A stretch of 35,718 nucleotides of DNA from Flavobacteriaceae bacterium (GTDB lineage Bacteria > Bacteroidota > Bacteroidia > Flavobacteriales > Flavobacteriaceae). The notes under the pieces were generated by a model. The model had not been told where the DNA came from. It did not search any database and saw only the letters and a program-made list of their open reading frames with translations. The stretch's first letter is position 1; every line of letters starts with the position of its first letter. The stretch is from contig JAQXBT010000042.1 of the NCBI GenBank assembly GCA_029252265.1, forward strand, positions 1 through 35,718. Reading direction: 5' to 3'. Made by a program: the position numbers and the translations under genes. Shown piece after piece: positions 1-9,359 of the stretch.

Positions 1-459
<459 letters not shown>

Positions 460-477
460 TTTATACGATTTCTAAAA

Positions 478-512
478 ACATACAGTTACATAGTAGCTGT
501 ATGTTTTTTTTT
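478..512 (+). terminator. Rho-independent terminator of the GAPDH gene
   Basis: A 12-bp stem (478-489 pairing with 493-504, one G-U pair) closes a 3-nt loop and is followed directly by a run of T (504-512). It begins 18 bases after the GAPDH stop codon. It is the clearest intrinsic terminator in the window. Confidence 0.88.
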
Positions 513-526
513 AATACATTTAGAAT

Positions 527-1399
527 ATGATTTTTATAATTGACAGTGGTTCTACAAAATGTGATTGGATTGCAATTGACTCCAAAACAGGAGATCAGTT
601 GTTTGATAAACAACGAACTAAAGGTTTAAATCCAGCTATCATCTCGGAAACAGAAGCTTTTGAGATCATCAAAGACAATACTGTTATTTATGAAAATAAA
701 AAAAAAGTGTCTCATGTGTATTTTTATGGTGCTGGTTGTGGTACTAAAAAACCTGTAAAAATGCTTAAAGGCGTTCTTGAATCTATTTTTGTAAATGCAG
801 AAATAGAAGTTAAAGAAGACACCTATGCCGCAATTTATGCGACGGTTGGAATTACGCACAGCCCTGCTGTGGTTTGTATTCTTGGCACCGGTTCAAATTG
901 CTCTTATTATGATGGTGAAAAGGTTGAGCAGCGTGTGATTTCTTTAGGCTATTCTATAATGGATGATGCGTCTGGAAATTATTTTGGACGACAGCTTATC
1001 AGGGATTATTATTTTGATAAAATGCCTCATGACATGAAACTTGTGTTTCAAACACGGTATGATGTGAGTGATGATGTCCTAAAAAATAATTTATACAAAA
1101 AACCAAATCCAAATGCTTATTTGGCCACCTTTGCAGAATTTATGATTTTGAATAAAGAGTCAGAATATGTACAAGGAATACTCAAAAAAGGGTTCCGTGT
1201 ATTTGTAGAAAATATGATTCTGCAATACAAAGAAGAACTAAAAACAGTTCCAGTTCATTTTGCTGGTTCTATTGCATTTTTTACGCAAGACGAAATTAAA
1301 AAAGTAGCACAGGAATTTGGATTTACAGTCGGTAATTTCGAACGACGACCAATTGAAGGTCTCGTTAAATACCATGCTGAAATTGCCCGAAATTCCTAG
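527..1399 (+). CDS. BadF/BadG-family ATPase, N-acetylglucosamine kinase-like
   Basis: A 290-residue protein of the ASKHA (actin/hexokinase/Hsp70) fold. It starts with the phosphate-1 loop DSGSTKCDW (residues 6-14), has a second glycine-rich loop ILGTGSNCSYYDG (118-130), and an adenosine-type motif HFAGSIAFF near 250. These match the BadF/BadG/BcrA/BcrD ATPase family, whose best-known soluble single-domain members phosphorylate N-acetylglucosamine with ATP. It lacks the Fe-S cysteines of dehydratase activators, so a sugar kinase is the better reading. Length fits the family. It follows the GAPDH terminator and converges on ridA with only 4 bases between stop codons. The exact sugar is inferred, not shown. 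Confidence 0.82.
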   Translation: MIFIIDSGSTKCDWIAIDSKTGDQLFDKQRTKGLNPAIISETEAFEIIKDNTVIYENKKKVSHVYFYGAGCGTKKPVKMLKGVLESIFVNAEIEVKEDTYAAIYATVGITHSPAVVCILGTGSNCSYYDGEKVEQRVISLGYSIMDDASGNYFGRQLIRDYYFDKMPHDMKLVFQTRYDVSDDVLKNNLYKKPNPNAYLATFAEFMILNKESEYVQGILKKGFRVFVENMILQYKEELKTVPVHFAGSIAFFTQDEIKKVAQEFGFTVGNFERRPIEGLVKYHAEIARNS

Positions 1400-1403
1400 G
1401 TAG

Positions 1404-1784
1404 TTATTTTACTGCAATCACACTAATTTCAACATTCACAAATTTTGGTAAGTTAGCCACCTCTACGGTTTCTCTAGCCGGAGCAGTTGCTTCATTAAAA
1501 TACTGTCCATAAATAGTATTTATTTTTGCAAAATTATTCATATCCGAAATAAAAATAGAACTCTTGATGACATTGTCAAAGTTCATATCTGCCGCTTCAA
1601 GTACAGCTTCTAAGTTTTTCATAACTTGCGTTGTTTCCAATTCAATGGTGTCTAAAATGAGCGTCCCAGATTCTGGATTAATTGCTATTTGACCTGACGT
1701 ATACAGCATATTTCCAACCAAAACGGCTTGGTTATAAGGGCCTAAAGGGGCAGGAGCTTTGTTGGTAGTAATAATCGTTTTCAT
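1404..1784 (-). CDS. ridA: RidA family enamine/imine deaminase
   Basis: A 126-residue RidA/YjgF/UK114 protein. Members form trimers and hydrolyse reactive 2-aminoacrylate and related enamines made by PLP enzymes, protecting the cytoplasm. Family features seen: the N-terminal APAPLGPYNQAV segment, YTSGQIAINPESG (residues 28-40), and PARETVEVANLPK, in which Arg104 corresponds to the substrate-carboxylate-binding arginine. A Glu near the C terminus (VEISVIAVK) is also in place. It lies 24 bases downstream of lptD on the same strand and is probably cotranscribed. Its own catalytic equipment looks complete. Confidence 0.95.
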   Translation of the reverse strand: MKTIITTNKAPAPLGPYNQAVLVGNMLYTSGQIAINPESGTLILDTIELETTQVMKNLEAVLEAADMNFDNVIKSSIFISDMNNFAKINTIYGQYFNEATAPARETVEVANLPKFVNVEISVIAVK

Positions 1785-1808
1785 GTATTTTTGTGTAATT
1801 AATATGTT

Positions 1809-4505
1809 TTATAACTGTTTGTCGGGTTGTTTTCGCTTTTCATATTTAAGATCTTTTAAGATACTAGAACGAATTCCGATAAAGAAATTCCATGAACTTC
1901 GATTGCTAAATGGAATCCAAGAAAAGTTCATTCGCCAACTCTCTAGGTCACGTTCAAAACGCAATTGCGTATACGTGAATCCTTGGTTTTTAAAATCATA
2001 TCCTGAGGAGGCACCAATACTCCAGCGAGGCGATAGTTCGATGTCGCCGGAAAACATTAATGAATGCGATGAAATTTCACTCTGACGCCTAGAATTACTA
2101 TAATTCACTGCATAAGCCAGACGTAAACTCCATGGAAGCACATAATTATACAATTCAGATGCCGTGGCGTCTTTATCTTTATCCTTTGAGTTTGGTCGTT
2201 GGTCCGAAAAGTCTTGCGATTTCCCAAATAAATCATCGTCACGTCCACCACTACGAAGCGACTGTTCTCTTCCTGGGTCTTTGCTATCGTCTTTAGAATC
2301 AAGAGATTCACTAGATAAACTATAGCTCATGGTTACATTGGCACTAGTCATACGAAACAAACTACCGCCGTTATCGATATTAAACGTATTAATTCGAGAG
2401 TTGTTATTGTCCAAAGCATAGGGATCCAATGTTGCTCCAAAATTCAAACTCATTTTATTATCTAATAATTGCGTTCCCCCAGAGAGTCGAACAGGACTCC
2501 AGTTTAAAGAATCTCCAGCCACATTGTAATTGGTTGAGAAATTTAAAGAATTCAATATAAAAACTTTCTTAGCCTCTGTAGCCGTACTGTCTTGATCTCT
2601 CACTTTGGCTTCAAGATTATTGCTTAGTGATAAGCCAACGCCACTAGAAAACACTTTTCCTGGAGACCCAAAAAGAGATTGCTCAAAGCGTGTATATTCA
2701 ACGTCACTCGTTGTTTTCCCATCCGCACTAACCACCTCGTAGGAGTCATAATATTGGTCGAATCCAGGGTTGATACTATAACTAATTGAGGGGCGCATCA
2801 CATGTCGGATCGCTTGAATTTTTTTATCATCACCAAATTCAAACATTCCATAGACCGTGGTTCCTAAACTGGTACTAAAGCTATAGGTTCTAAACGAGTC
2901 AAAGCCTTTGATGTCTTCTGTAATGAGCTCTTGAGATTCTGAGTCAAAAGACTTACTAATGGTTTTAAAAGTCCAGTTTTCCTTAAAATTAGCACTTGTA
3001 CTCATGCTCAAATGTTTAAAAAGCTTGAAATTTGTACTTAAAGGGATGGTGTGTTGAAACCCCGCTTTTGCATCTCTAAACATCTGCGCTTTAAAAAATA
3101 GGCTATCGGTTGTTTGAATTCGATTTTCTCCTCGAACATTGTATTGTAAATTGATATTTTGCAAACCTCCTTTTTTACTGCCCGTTTTTGGCGCAAATGG
3201 AAAGATACGATCAATACTTCCCTGAAAAGTTGGCAGGGTCATGTTGATAGATTGCGTTTTTGTATTTTGTGAGTGAGTGGCGGTCAAGCTGACATTTACC
3301 TGAGGTTCCGTTTGAAATGTTTTCGAATAAGACACAGAAGATGAAAGTGTATTATTTAAAAAATTTGCGGTATTTAATTGATTCACAGATTCTTGAAAAT
3401 AAGTACTACTTCCTAGATTTACGGATGCTGAGAACCGTGAGTTTGGGCTCGACTTAGAATCCTGGCTCTGATTCCAACGGAGGTTATAAATCGTGCTTTT
3501 TGAGTAATCAGGAAATCCACGCTCGCTGTTAATTAGATTTTCATACCGAAAACTCAAGCTACCTCTAAATTTATACCGAATCCCATAATCGCTTTCGAGC
3601 CGTAATCCATAACTTCCATTGGTGTAGTAATCCCCCAGGGTGGCTAAATCAAAATAATCACTCAATGCAAAGTAATAGCCCCCGTTTTGTAAAAAGTAAC
3701 CACGATTGTTTTGCTCACCAAAGGTGGGCAGAATCACTCCAGAAGATCGCGTTTGTGATTGTGGAAAAAAGGCAAATGGCAACCCAATAGGAGTCGGGAC
3801 ATTTGCTATAAACATATTAGTGAGGCCTGTCACAATTTTTTTACCAGGAACCACTTTGGCCTTTCGTAATAAAAAATAATACTCAGGATTTTCAATATTT
3901 TCAGAGGTTGTAAATTTAGCTCTCTTTACAAAATAGACCGAATCATTTTCTTTCTTTGTTAAATCTGAAATAATTCGCCCCCCTTGTTGTTCTGTTTTGG
4001 AATTCCAAATAAGCGCCTTTTTGGTTTTCATATTAAATACAATGGAATCGGGCTCTACTACTTCACTTCCTTGTTTAAATACAGGGAATTGAGAGTAAAC
4101 ACCAAGAGAATCTTTGATCCGTCCTGCATAAACGATGTCATTAGCGTAGTCAATCATGATGACTCCAGCATTAATTTGCATTTCAGTATAAATAACTTCA
4201 GCCTCGTTGTATAAATATATTTGTTTCGTTTTTTGATTAATCGACGTATAGTCAGTCGCCTTGTACGTTATGGTACCATCTAATAGTCCTTTTGGTTTTT
4301 GAAGGCTGTCATTGGTAATAGAATCCGTTTCAATTTGTTTGAGCTCTTGATCTGGAATCGAGTCATTGGTAACCGAAAGCAATTGTTCAATAGGAAACTC
4401 CTTTTTCGAGGGCTTCAAATTTGGAGTGTCCTGAGCCCAGCCTATAGTGTTAGTAAACACTGTAAAACTTAAAGTAAAAACTAGTTGAAATATTCTTGTT
4501 TTCAA
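1809..4505 (-). CDS. lptD: LptD-like outer-membrane LPS assembly protein (OstA/LptD_2 type)
   Basis: An 898-residue protein with a signal peptide (MKTRIFQLVF... cut near GWAQD, about residue 25). A low-complexity linker (25-75) leads into an OstA-like beta-jellyroll region (about 75-220; DGTITYKATDY, IYLYNEAEVIYTEMQ). The rest, from the motif GLPFAFFPQ (about 240) on, consists of alternating aromatic/polar strands typical of a large outer-membrane beta barrel, ending in strands like RFERDLESWRMNFSWIPF. This is the Bacteroidota branch of LptD, which with LptE inserts lipopolysaccharide into the outer leaflet. A charged Asp/Lys/Ser-rich insert (about 735-780) looks like a surface loop. It diverges from the amidase gene; 115 bases hold both promoters. 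Confidence 0.9.
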   Translation of the reverse strand: MKTRIFQLVFTLSFTVFTNTIGWAQDTPNLKPSKKEFPIEQLLSVTNDSIPDQELKQIETDSITNDSLQKPKGLLDGTITYKATDYTSINQKTKQIYLYNEAEVIYTEMQINAGVIMIDYANDIVYAGRIKDSLGVYSQFPVFKQGSEVVEPDSIVFNMKTKKALIWNSKTEQQGGRIISDLTKKENDSVYFVKRAKFTTSENIENPEYYFLLRKAKVVPGKKIVTGLTNMFIANVPTPIGLPFAFFPQSQTRSSGVILPTFGEQNNRGYFLQNGGYYFALSDYFDLATLGDYYTNGSYGLRLESDYGIRYKFRGSLSFRYENLINSERGFPDYSKSTIYNLRWNQSQDSKSSPNSRFSASVNLGSSTYFQESVNQLNTANFLNNTLSSSVSYSKTFQTEPQVNVSLTATHSQNTKTQSINMTLPTFQGSIDRIFPFAPKTGSKKGGLQNINLQYNVRGENRIQTTDSLFFKAQMFRDAKAGFQHTIPLSTNFKLFKHLSMSTSANFKENWTFKTISKSFDSESQELITEDIKGFDSFRTYSFSTSLGTTVYGMFEFGDDKKIQAIRHVMRPSISYSINPGFDQYYDSYEVVSADGKTTSDVEYTRFEQSLFGSPGKVFSSGVGLSLSNNLEAKVRDQDSTATEAKKVFILNSLNFSTNYNVAGDSLNWSPVRLSGGTQLLDNKMSLNFGATLDPYALDNNNSRINTFNIDNGGSLFRMTSANVTMSYSLSSESLDSKDDSKDPGREQSLRSGGRDDDLFGKSQDFSDQRPNSKDKDKDATASELYNYVLPWSLRLAYAVNYSNSRRQSEISSHSLMFSGDIELSPRWSIGASSGYDFKNQGFTYTQLRFERDLESWRMNFSWIPFSNRSSWNFFIGIRSSILKDLKYEKRKQPDKQL

Positions 4506-4517
4506 TGCTTTTAGGGG

Positions 4518-4525
4518 TATTTTTG
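4518..4525 (+). promoter_or_regulatory. Putative promoter -7 box for the amidase gene
   Basis: TATTTTTG fits the Bacteroidota -7 consensus TAnnTTTG, and a CTTG (4495-4498) sits 19 bases upstream, the usual spacing for the -33 box TTTG. Transcription would start near 4532, leaving about 90 bases of leader before the amidase start. The -33 element lies inside the first codons of lptD on the other strand. Confidence 0.5.
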
Positions 4526-4552
4526 TATTTATTGGCTCGATTTTTGAAAAAT

Positions 4553-4560
4553 CAAAGTTA
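4553..4560 (-). promoter_or_regulatory. Putative promoter -7 box for lptD-ridA
   Basis: On the minus strand this reads TAACTTTG, an exact TAnnTTTG match, about 48 bases before the lptD start. No good -33 box is visible at the expected distance, so the call rests on the -7 element and position alone. Confidence 0.42.
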
Positions 4561-4620
4561 CGGATATTTTTTTTTGATTTTTATATTTTAACCATTCGTT
4601 TCAAAGGCAAATTAATCAAC

Positions 4621-5754
4621 ATGCAAAAGCAAATAAAACTCATTTTAATCTTCAGTTTCATTTTTGGAATTTTCACAGCCGATTCACAAAACAACACCAA
4701 ACCTTTTGTTGTGGTTTTAGATGCTGGACATGGAGGTAAAGACCCAGGTAGACCCACCGATTTTGGTTATAAAGAAAAGGATATTGCTTTGAAAATGGTG
4801 TTAAAAATAGGTGAAAATTTAAAAAAATATAAAAACATTAAGGTTATTTATACTCGAAAAACAGATGTTTTTTTAGAATTAAGACAACGGGCGGCAATTG
4901 CCAACAAAGCAGATGCGGATTTATTTGTCTCTATTCATTGTAATGCACACAGTTCTAATGCCTATGGTACTGAAACTTATGTTTTGGGGCTACATCGAAA
5001 CGAGTCTAACTTCAGAGTAGCTCAGCAAGAAAATGAAGTCATCTTTTTAGAAGATGATTTTGAAACCAATTATGAAGGATTTGATCCAAATTCACCTGAA
5101 TCCATGATTGGATTGACACTGATGCAAGAAGACTATTTAGATCAAAGTATTCTGTTAGCACGCTATGTTCAGGATAATTTCACCTATAAATTAAAACGAA
5201 AAAATAGGGGAGTTAAACAGGCTGGTTTTTGGGTGTTACACAATACCTATATGCCAAGTATTTTGATTGAAACCGGTTTTATAACAAACAGATCTGAAGG
5301 AGATTATCTTAATTCTACCGTGGGGAGAAATAATATTTCGAAAAGCATATCGGATGCAATATTAGATTATAAGTCTAAATTAAATACAGATGATATTGTG
5401 GAAGTGGCCACTACTAATGAAGAGTCAAAATCTTCACCCGAAACAGAGGACTCCGATGCTATTTCCAACACTTCAAAAAATGAAGCGAATGGAATTATTT
5501 TTAAAGTTCAAATTGCGTCGGGTTCCCAAAAATTAGCAACAAAATCCTATAATTTTAATGGCTTGGATGGAATATCAAGAAAAAAATCAAACAAGAGATA
5601 CCACTATTTTTATGGCAATACACCCAGTTTTGAAGCGATTACCGCTTTAAAACAAATTGCAATTGACAAAGGCTATAAATCGGCTTTTTTAGTTGCATAC
5701 AAAAATGGCCAAAAAATAGCGATTAAAACGGCTTTAAAATCTACTGAACAATAG
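4621..5754 (+). CDS. N-acetylmuramoyl-L-alanine amidase (Amidase_3) with SPOR-like tail
   Basis: A 377-residue secreted zinc amidase that cuts the bond between N-acetylmuramic acid and the stem peptide during cell separation. A signal peptide (1-22, MQKQIKLILI..TADSQ) precedes the catalytic domain (about 28-250). Zinc ligands of the family are visible: His37 in DAGHGGKDPG, Glu52 in YKEKDI, His106 in SIHCNAH, and the catalytic Glu217 in LIETGFITN. A Ser/Glu-rich linker (255-290) leads to a C-terminal domain (about 291-377; IIFKVQIASGSQ) resembling an SPOR domain, which in other proteins binds denuded septal glycan. It heads a run of same-strand genes beginning with MlaD. Confidence 0.93.
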   Translation: MQKQIKLILIFSFIFGIFTADSQNNTKPFVVVLDAGHGGKDPGRPTDFGYKEKDIALKMVLKIGENLKKYKNIKVIYTRKTDVFLELRQRAAIANKADADLFVSIHCNAHSSNAYGTETYVLGLHRNESNFRVAQQENEVIFLEDDFETNYEGFDPNSPESMIGLTLMQEDYLDQSILLARYVQDNFTYKLKRKNRGVKQAGFWVLHNTYMPSILIETGFITNRSEGDYLNSTVGRNNISKSISDAILDYKSKLNTDDIVEVATTNEESKSSPETEDSDAISNTSKNEANGIIFKVQIASGSQKLATKSYNFNGLDGISRKKSNKRYHYFYGNTPSFEAITALKQIAIDKGYKSAFLVAYKNGQKIAIKTALKSTEQ

Positions 5755-5778
5755 ACCTAATTATTTCAATATTATTCT

Positions 5779-5786
5779 TAAATTTG
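5779..5786 (+). promoter_or_regulatory. Putative -7 box upstream of the MlaD gene
   Basis: TAAATTTG is an exact TAnnTTTG match 22 bases before the TTG start of the MCE-domain gene. The expected -33 box is not convincing. If used, the mRNA leader would be only about 15 bases. Confidence 0.38.
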
Positions 5787-5807
5787 TAAGAAGAAAAAAC
5801 TATCAAA

Positions 5808-6773
5808 TTGAATTTATCTAGAGAAATTAAAACCGCCATTCTTGTCATTTCAGGCATCTTACTCTTCATTTTTATTTTTTACTATTTAAAAGGAGAAAAT
5901 ATACTTGATTCCTCAAAAAAAATCACTGCCGTGTATGAAAATGTTGAGGGACTAGCGCCCTCTGCTCCAGTCACGGTCAATGGTCATAAAATCGGGAAAG
6001 TTCAATCGATTGAATTTACAGATGACCGCTCAGGTTCATTAACAGTGACCATGTTAATTGATAGTGATTTTGAATTTTCAATAAACAGCAAAGCACAATT
6101 ATACGAAGCCGGACTTATTGGTGGGAAAGCCATTGCCATTTTACCTGCATTTGACGGCGCTACAACAGTGGTGTCTGGTGATTCTTTAGCCTCCGATATT
6201 AAGCCAGGTCTTACAGATTTGGTGAATCAGCGTTTAACACCTCTTCAAGAAAAAATGGAAACTATGATGGTAAGTGCGGATTCATTACTAATAAATCTTA
6301 ATGAAGTTTTTGATACTAAAACCAAAACAAACATCAAGTTAAGTATTGCACAACTAAGCACAACTATTGAGTCTTTTAAATCAACTTCAGAATCCTTAAA
6401 CGGTTTAGTTTCCGATAACACGTCTGCAATTGGAGAAACTATTATGAATTTTAATAAAATATCGGAAAATCTAACAACGCTCAGTAGTTCATTAGCTGCT
6501 TCGGATTTAGAGACCATTATGGCGAATTTAAAATCAACGCTCTCTAGTTTTGACACATTATTAAGTAGTATAGAAAACGGAGAAGGTTCTGTTGGAAAAC
6601 TCATGAAGGATGAAAGTGTATACAATAATCTTGAAGGAGCTACCAAACAATTAGAACAGCTTTTGGAAGACATGAAATTGAACCCAAAACGGTATGTGCA
6701 CTTTTCTTTGTTCGGAAAAAAAGCAAAACAGTATGACGCAGAGGGGAATGAAATAAAAAACAACAACGACTAA
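5808..6773 (+). CDS. mlaD: MlaD/MCE-domain lipid transport protein
   Basis: A 321-residue protein with one N-terminal membrane helix (about residues 10-27), an MCE/MlaD domain (about 38-118; VYENVEGLAPSAPVTVNGHK and AGLIGGKAIAI) and a long helical Ser/Leu/Thr-rich C-terminal part (130-290) ending in a charged tail. MCE proteins form hexameric rings in the periplasm that move phospholipids between membranes. The start is TTG at 5808: the N terminus MNLSREIKTAIL matches family members and no ATG is available before residue 84. Downstream genes follow with 4-base spacing. The partner permease and ATPase (MlaE/MlaF) are not in this window. Confidence 0.9.
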   Translation: MNLSREIKTAILVISGILLFIFIFYYLKGENILDSSKKITAVYENVEGLAPSAPVTVNGHKIGKVQSIEFTDDRSGSLTVTMLIDSDFEFSINSKAQLYEAGLIGGKAIAILPAFDGATTVVSGDSLASDIKPGLTDLVNQRLTPLQEKMETMMVSADSLLINLNEVFDTKTKTNIKLSIAQLSTTIESFKSTSESLNGLVSDNTSAIGETIMNFNKISENLTTLSSSLAASDLETIMANLKSTLSSFDTLLSSIENGEGSVGKLMKDESVYNNLEGATKQLEQLLEDMKLNPKRYVHFSLFGKKAKQYDAEGNEIKNNND

Positions 6774-6777
6774 CCAA

Positions 6778-8070
6778 ATGGAATTTTTGCCAAATTTAAT
6801 TTTCGCAATATTACTTTTTACAGGGATTGGTTTTTTTGCTCGTAACATAAGCAAACTTAAACGGAATATCGATCTTGGTAAAGATGTTGATACGAGTGAT
6901 CAGACCAAAATTCGATGGAAAAACATGGCCCGAATAGCTTTAGGCCAAAGCAAAATGGTGCGCCGTCCAATTGCTGGAATTCTTCATATTGTGGTGTATG
7001 TCGGCTTTGTGGTCATCAATATTGAAGTTTTAGAAATTATCATCGATGGGTTGTTTGGAACCCATCGTATTTTTTCAGGAATTGGAAGTCTTTATGGAGT
7101 TTTGATAGGAACGTTTGAAATCCTCGCAGCACTTGTATTTATCGCCGTCATTATCTTTTGGTTTCGTAGAAATGTCGTGAAGATTCAACGCTTTATGAAA
7201 TCCGAAATGAAAGGATGGCCAAAATTAGATGGAAACCTAATTCTCTATTTCGAAATTATTTTAATGGGGTTATTTATCATAATGAATGCTACCGATGTGG
7301 AATTCCAATCCACGAATTCTGGGAACATAATCAGTCATTTTTTTGCTCCAATGTTTGAAGGCTATAATGTGCAGCTAATTGAAAGAGTCGCCTGGTGGAT
7401 GCACATCGTTGGGATTCTAGTATTCTTAAATTATTTATATTACTCGAAACACTTACACATTTTATTAGCTTTTCCAAACACCTATTACGGAAGCGTAAAA
7501 CCGAAAGGATACTTTAATAATTTGGAAGCAGTCACCAACGAAGTGAAGCTCATGATGGATCCGAATATTGATCCTTTTGCTGCCACTGAAGAGGATGCGT
7601 CTGTTCCTGATAAATTTGGAGCTAGTGATGTTCAAGATCTAAATTGGGTCCAACTTTTAAATGCCTACACCTGTACCGAATGTGGTCGCTGTACAAGCGA
7701 ATGCCCAGCCAATCAAACAGGAAAAAAACTATCGCCACGAAAAATAATGATGGACACCCGGGATCGTTTGGTAGAAGTAGGAAACAATATAGATACCAAT
7801 AAAGGCGTGTTTGTCCCCGACGGTAAGCAACTTTTAGGGGATTATATTACAAACGAAGAACTTTGGGCTTGCACTAGCTGTAACGCTTGTGTGGAAGCCT
7901 GTCCCATAAGTATCGATCCACTTTCAATTATTCTTGAAATGCGTCGCTACTTAGTGATGGAACAAAGTGCGGCTCCTATGGAACTCAACACGATGATGTC
8001 TAACATAGAAAACAATGGTGCTCCGTGGCCTTACAACCAAATGGACCGATTAAACTGGAAAAACGATTAA
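6778..8070 (+). CDS. Membrane-bound Fe-S oxidoreductase (HdrC/GlpC-like ferredoxin domain)
   Basis: A 430-residue protein with about five hydrophobic helices in the first 230 residues, resembling the nitrate-reductase-gamma/HdrE-type cytochrome membrane domain (candidate haem histidines in GILHIVVYVG and WWMHIVG). A cytoplasmic domain with two [4Fe-4S] motifs follows: Cys299, Cys302, Cys305, Cys309 in CTECGRCTSECPANQ, and Cys365, Cys368, Cys371, Cys375 in CTSCNACVEACPIS. This arrangement passes electrons between quinones and a soluble partner. The likely partner is the CCG-domain protein two genes downstream. The electron donor and acceptor are unknown. It starts 4 bases after mlaD, so the two are probably cotranscribed. 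Confidence 0.88.
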   Translation: MEFLPNLIFAILLFTGIGFFARNISKLKRNIDLGKDVDTSDQTKIRWKNMARIALGQSKMVRRPIAGILHIVVYVGFVVINIEVLEIIIDGLFGTHRIFSGIGSLYGVLIGTFEILAALVFIAVIIFWFRRNVVKIQRFMKSEMKGWPKLDGNLILYFEIILMGLFIIMNATDVEFQSTNSGNIISHFFAPMFEGYNVQLIERVAWWMHIVGILVFLNYLYYSKHLHILLAFPNTYYGSVKPKGYFNNLEAVTNEVKLMMDPNIDPFAATEEDASVPDKFGASDVQDLNWVQLLNAYTCTECGRCTSECPANQTGKKLSPRKIMMDTRDRLVEVGNNIDTNKGVFVPDGKQLLGDYITNEELWACTSCNACVEACPISIDPLSIILEMRRYLVMEQSAAPMELNTMMSNIENNGAPWPYNQMDRLNWKND

Positions 8071-8093
8071 AATTATATCAATATAAATTCATT

Positions 8094-8540
8094 ATGAAAA
8101 GAGAAGAAGCAGACAAATTATTACATGAAAAAGTAGAAGCAGGAGAACTCGTGAGTCCAGTACTTCCTGGCGGCGTTAAAAATTATTTAATAGATATCGA
8201 TGGAACTATCACTGAAGATGTTCCTAATGAAGAGCCAGAGCGTATGGGTACCTGTTTGCCTTTTGTGGATGCTTTAGAAACCTGTAATCGATGGTACGAA
8301 GAAGGACATATGATTTGCTTTTTTACATCCAGAACAGAATCTCATAGAGAGGTGACACAAAACTGGTTAAAAAAACATGGGTTTAATTACCACAGCCTTT
8401 TAATGGGGAAACCAAGAGGTGGAAATTACCATTGGATTGATAACCATTTAGTAAAAGCAACGCGTTATAATGGTAAATTTACGGATTTAGTAGAAAAAGA
8501 AGTGACGATCGAAGTTTTTGATGATGGTCAGCATGACTAA
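8094..8540 (+). CDS. HAD-like small protein (often labelled phosphoheptose isomerase)
   Basis: A 148-residue soluble protein. The start at 8094 (MKREEADKLL) is preferred to an in-frame ATG at 8025, which would overlap the Fe-S gene and add residues that read as its shadow. It carries a HAD motif I, YLIDIDGTITE (about 33-43), with two aspartates spaced DxD, and a motif II-like CFFTSRTESHREV. A Gly/His-rich segment GKPRGGNYHWIDN follows in place of clear motif III/IV acids. It therefore looks like a small HAD-family phosphatase or LNS2-like domain without a cap. Homologues sit in the same operon in Flavobacteria. Substrate unknown; I see nothing of the SIS fold of real phosphoheptose isomerases. 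Confidence 0.8.
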   Translation: MKREEADKLLHEKVEAGELVSPVLPGGVKNYLIDIDGTITEDVPNEEPERMGTCLPFVDALETCNRWYEEGHMICFFTSRTESHREVTQNWLKKHGFNYHSLLMGKPRGGNYHWIDNHLVKATRYNGKFTDLVEKEVTIEVFDDGQHD

Positions 8541-8550
8541 TATTTAGAAT

Positions 8551-9339
8551 ATGAGTGACGTATTAAAAGTACCTACAATGGCCGAATTCATGGCGACAGG
8601 GAAGCACCCCGAAGTATTATTTTGGGTGGGCTGTGCTGGAAGTTTTGATGACCGTGCCCGAAAAATTACCAAGGCTTTTGTAAGATTACTTAACAAAGCA
8701 AAGGTCGATTTTGCGGTATTAGGAACCGAAGAAAGCTGTTCAGGAGATCCTGCCAAACGATCCGGAAATGAATTTTTGTTCCAAATGCAAGCAGTGACCA
8801 ATATTGAGGTCTTGAATGCCTATGAAGTTAAAAAAATTGTAACCGCCTGTCCACACTGTTTTAATACGCTCAAAAACGAATACCCATCTTTAGGCGGTGA
8901 CTATGCAGTGATGCATCACACTCAATTCCTAAAAAGCTTACTAGAAGAAGGCCGCCTCAGCATTGAAGGCGGTAAATTTAAAGGCAAGCGCATCACATTT
9001 CATGACCCTTGTTACTTAGGTAGGGCGAATGATGTGTATGAAGCACCTCGCGATTTGATTCAGAAGTTAGATGCCGAATTGGTGGAAATGAAAAATTGTC
9101 GCAAAAAAGGCCTTTGTTGTGGGGCTGGTGGTGCACAAATGTTTAAAGACGCCGAGAAAGGCGACAAAGAAATCAATATTGAACGGACGGAACAAGCTAT
9201 GGAAGTCACTCCAGAAATTATTGCCACGGGATGTCCGTTTTGCAATACCATGATGACGGACGGCGTTAAAAATAAAGCGGAAGGTCAAATAGAAGTCATG
9301 GATGTCGCCGAACTCATTGCTAATGCAAATGATTTATAA
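8551..9339 (+). CDS. Cysteine-rich CCG-domain Fe-S protein (HdrB/LutA-like)
   Basis: A 262-residue soluble protein with two cysteine-rich CCG domains. The first has WVGCAGSFDDRA, ESCSGDPAKRSGNEF and TACPHCFNTLKNEY. The second has FHDPCYLGRANDVYEAPR, GLCCGAGGAQMF and ATGCPFCNTMMTDG. In heterodisulfide reductase HdrB such domains bind non-cubane [4Fe-4S] clusters; LutA and GlpC use them in lactate and glycerol-3-phosphate oxidation. Here it is separated by one small gene from the membrane ferredoxin protein, so the pair probably form a split HdrDE/GlpC-like complex at the inner face of the membrane. No flavin dehydrogenase is encoded nearby, so the substrate cannot be named. Confidence 0.88.
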   Translation: MSDVLKVPTMAEFMATGKHPEVLFWVGCAGSFDDRARKITKAFVRLLNKAKVDFAVLGTEESCSGDPAKRSGNEFLFQMQAVTNIEVLNAYEVKKIVTACPHCFNTLKNEYPSLGGDYAVMHHTQFLKSLLEEGRLSIEGGKFKGKRITFHDPCYLGRANDVYEAPRDLIQKLDAELVEMKNCRKKGLCCGAGGAQMFKDAEKGDKEINIERTEQAMEVTPEIIATGCPFCNTMMTDGVKNKAEGQIEVMDVAELIANANDL

Positions 9340-9359
9340 CACTTAATCCCCTAAAATAA

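Noticed and set aside
1759-2085. Plus-strand open frame across the end of lptD
   Set aside because: It is antisense to lptD with no protein features; a shadow frame, like those inside the Fe-S, GH3, mutS2 and fumC genes.
8025-8093. ATG at 8025 as the start of the HAD-like gene
   Set aside because: It overlaps the Fe-S gene, and the added residues are a frame shadow of that gene; homology begins at 8094.
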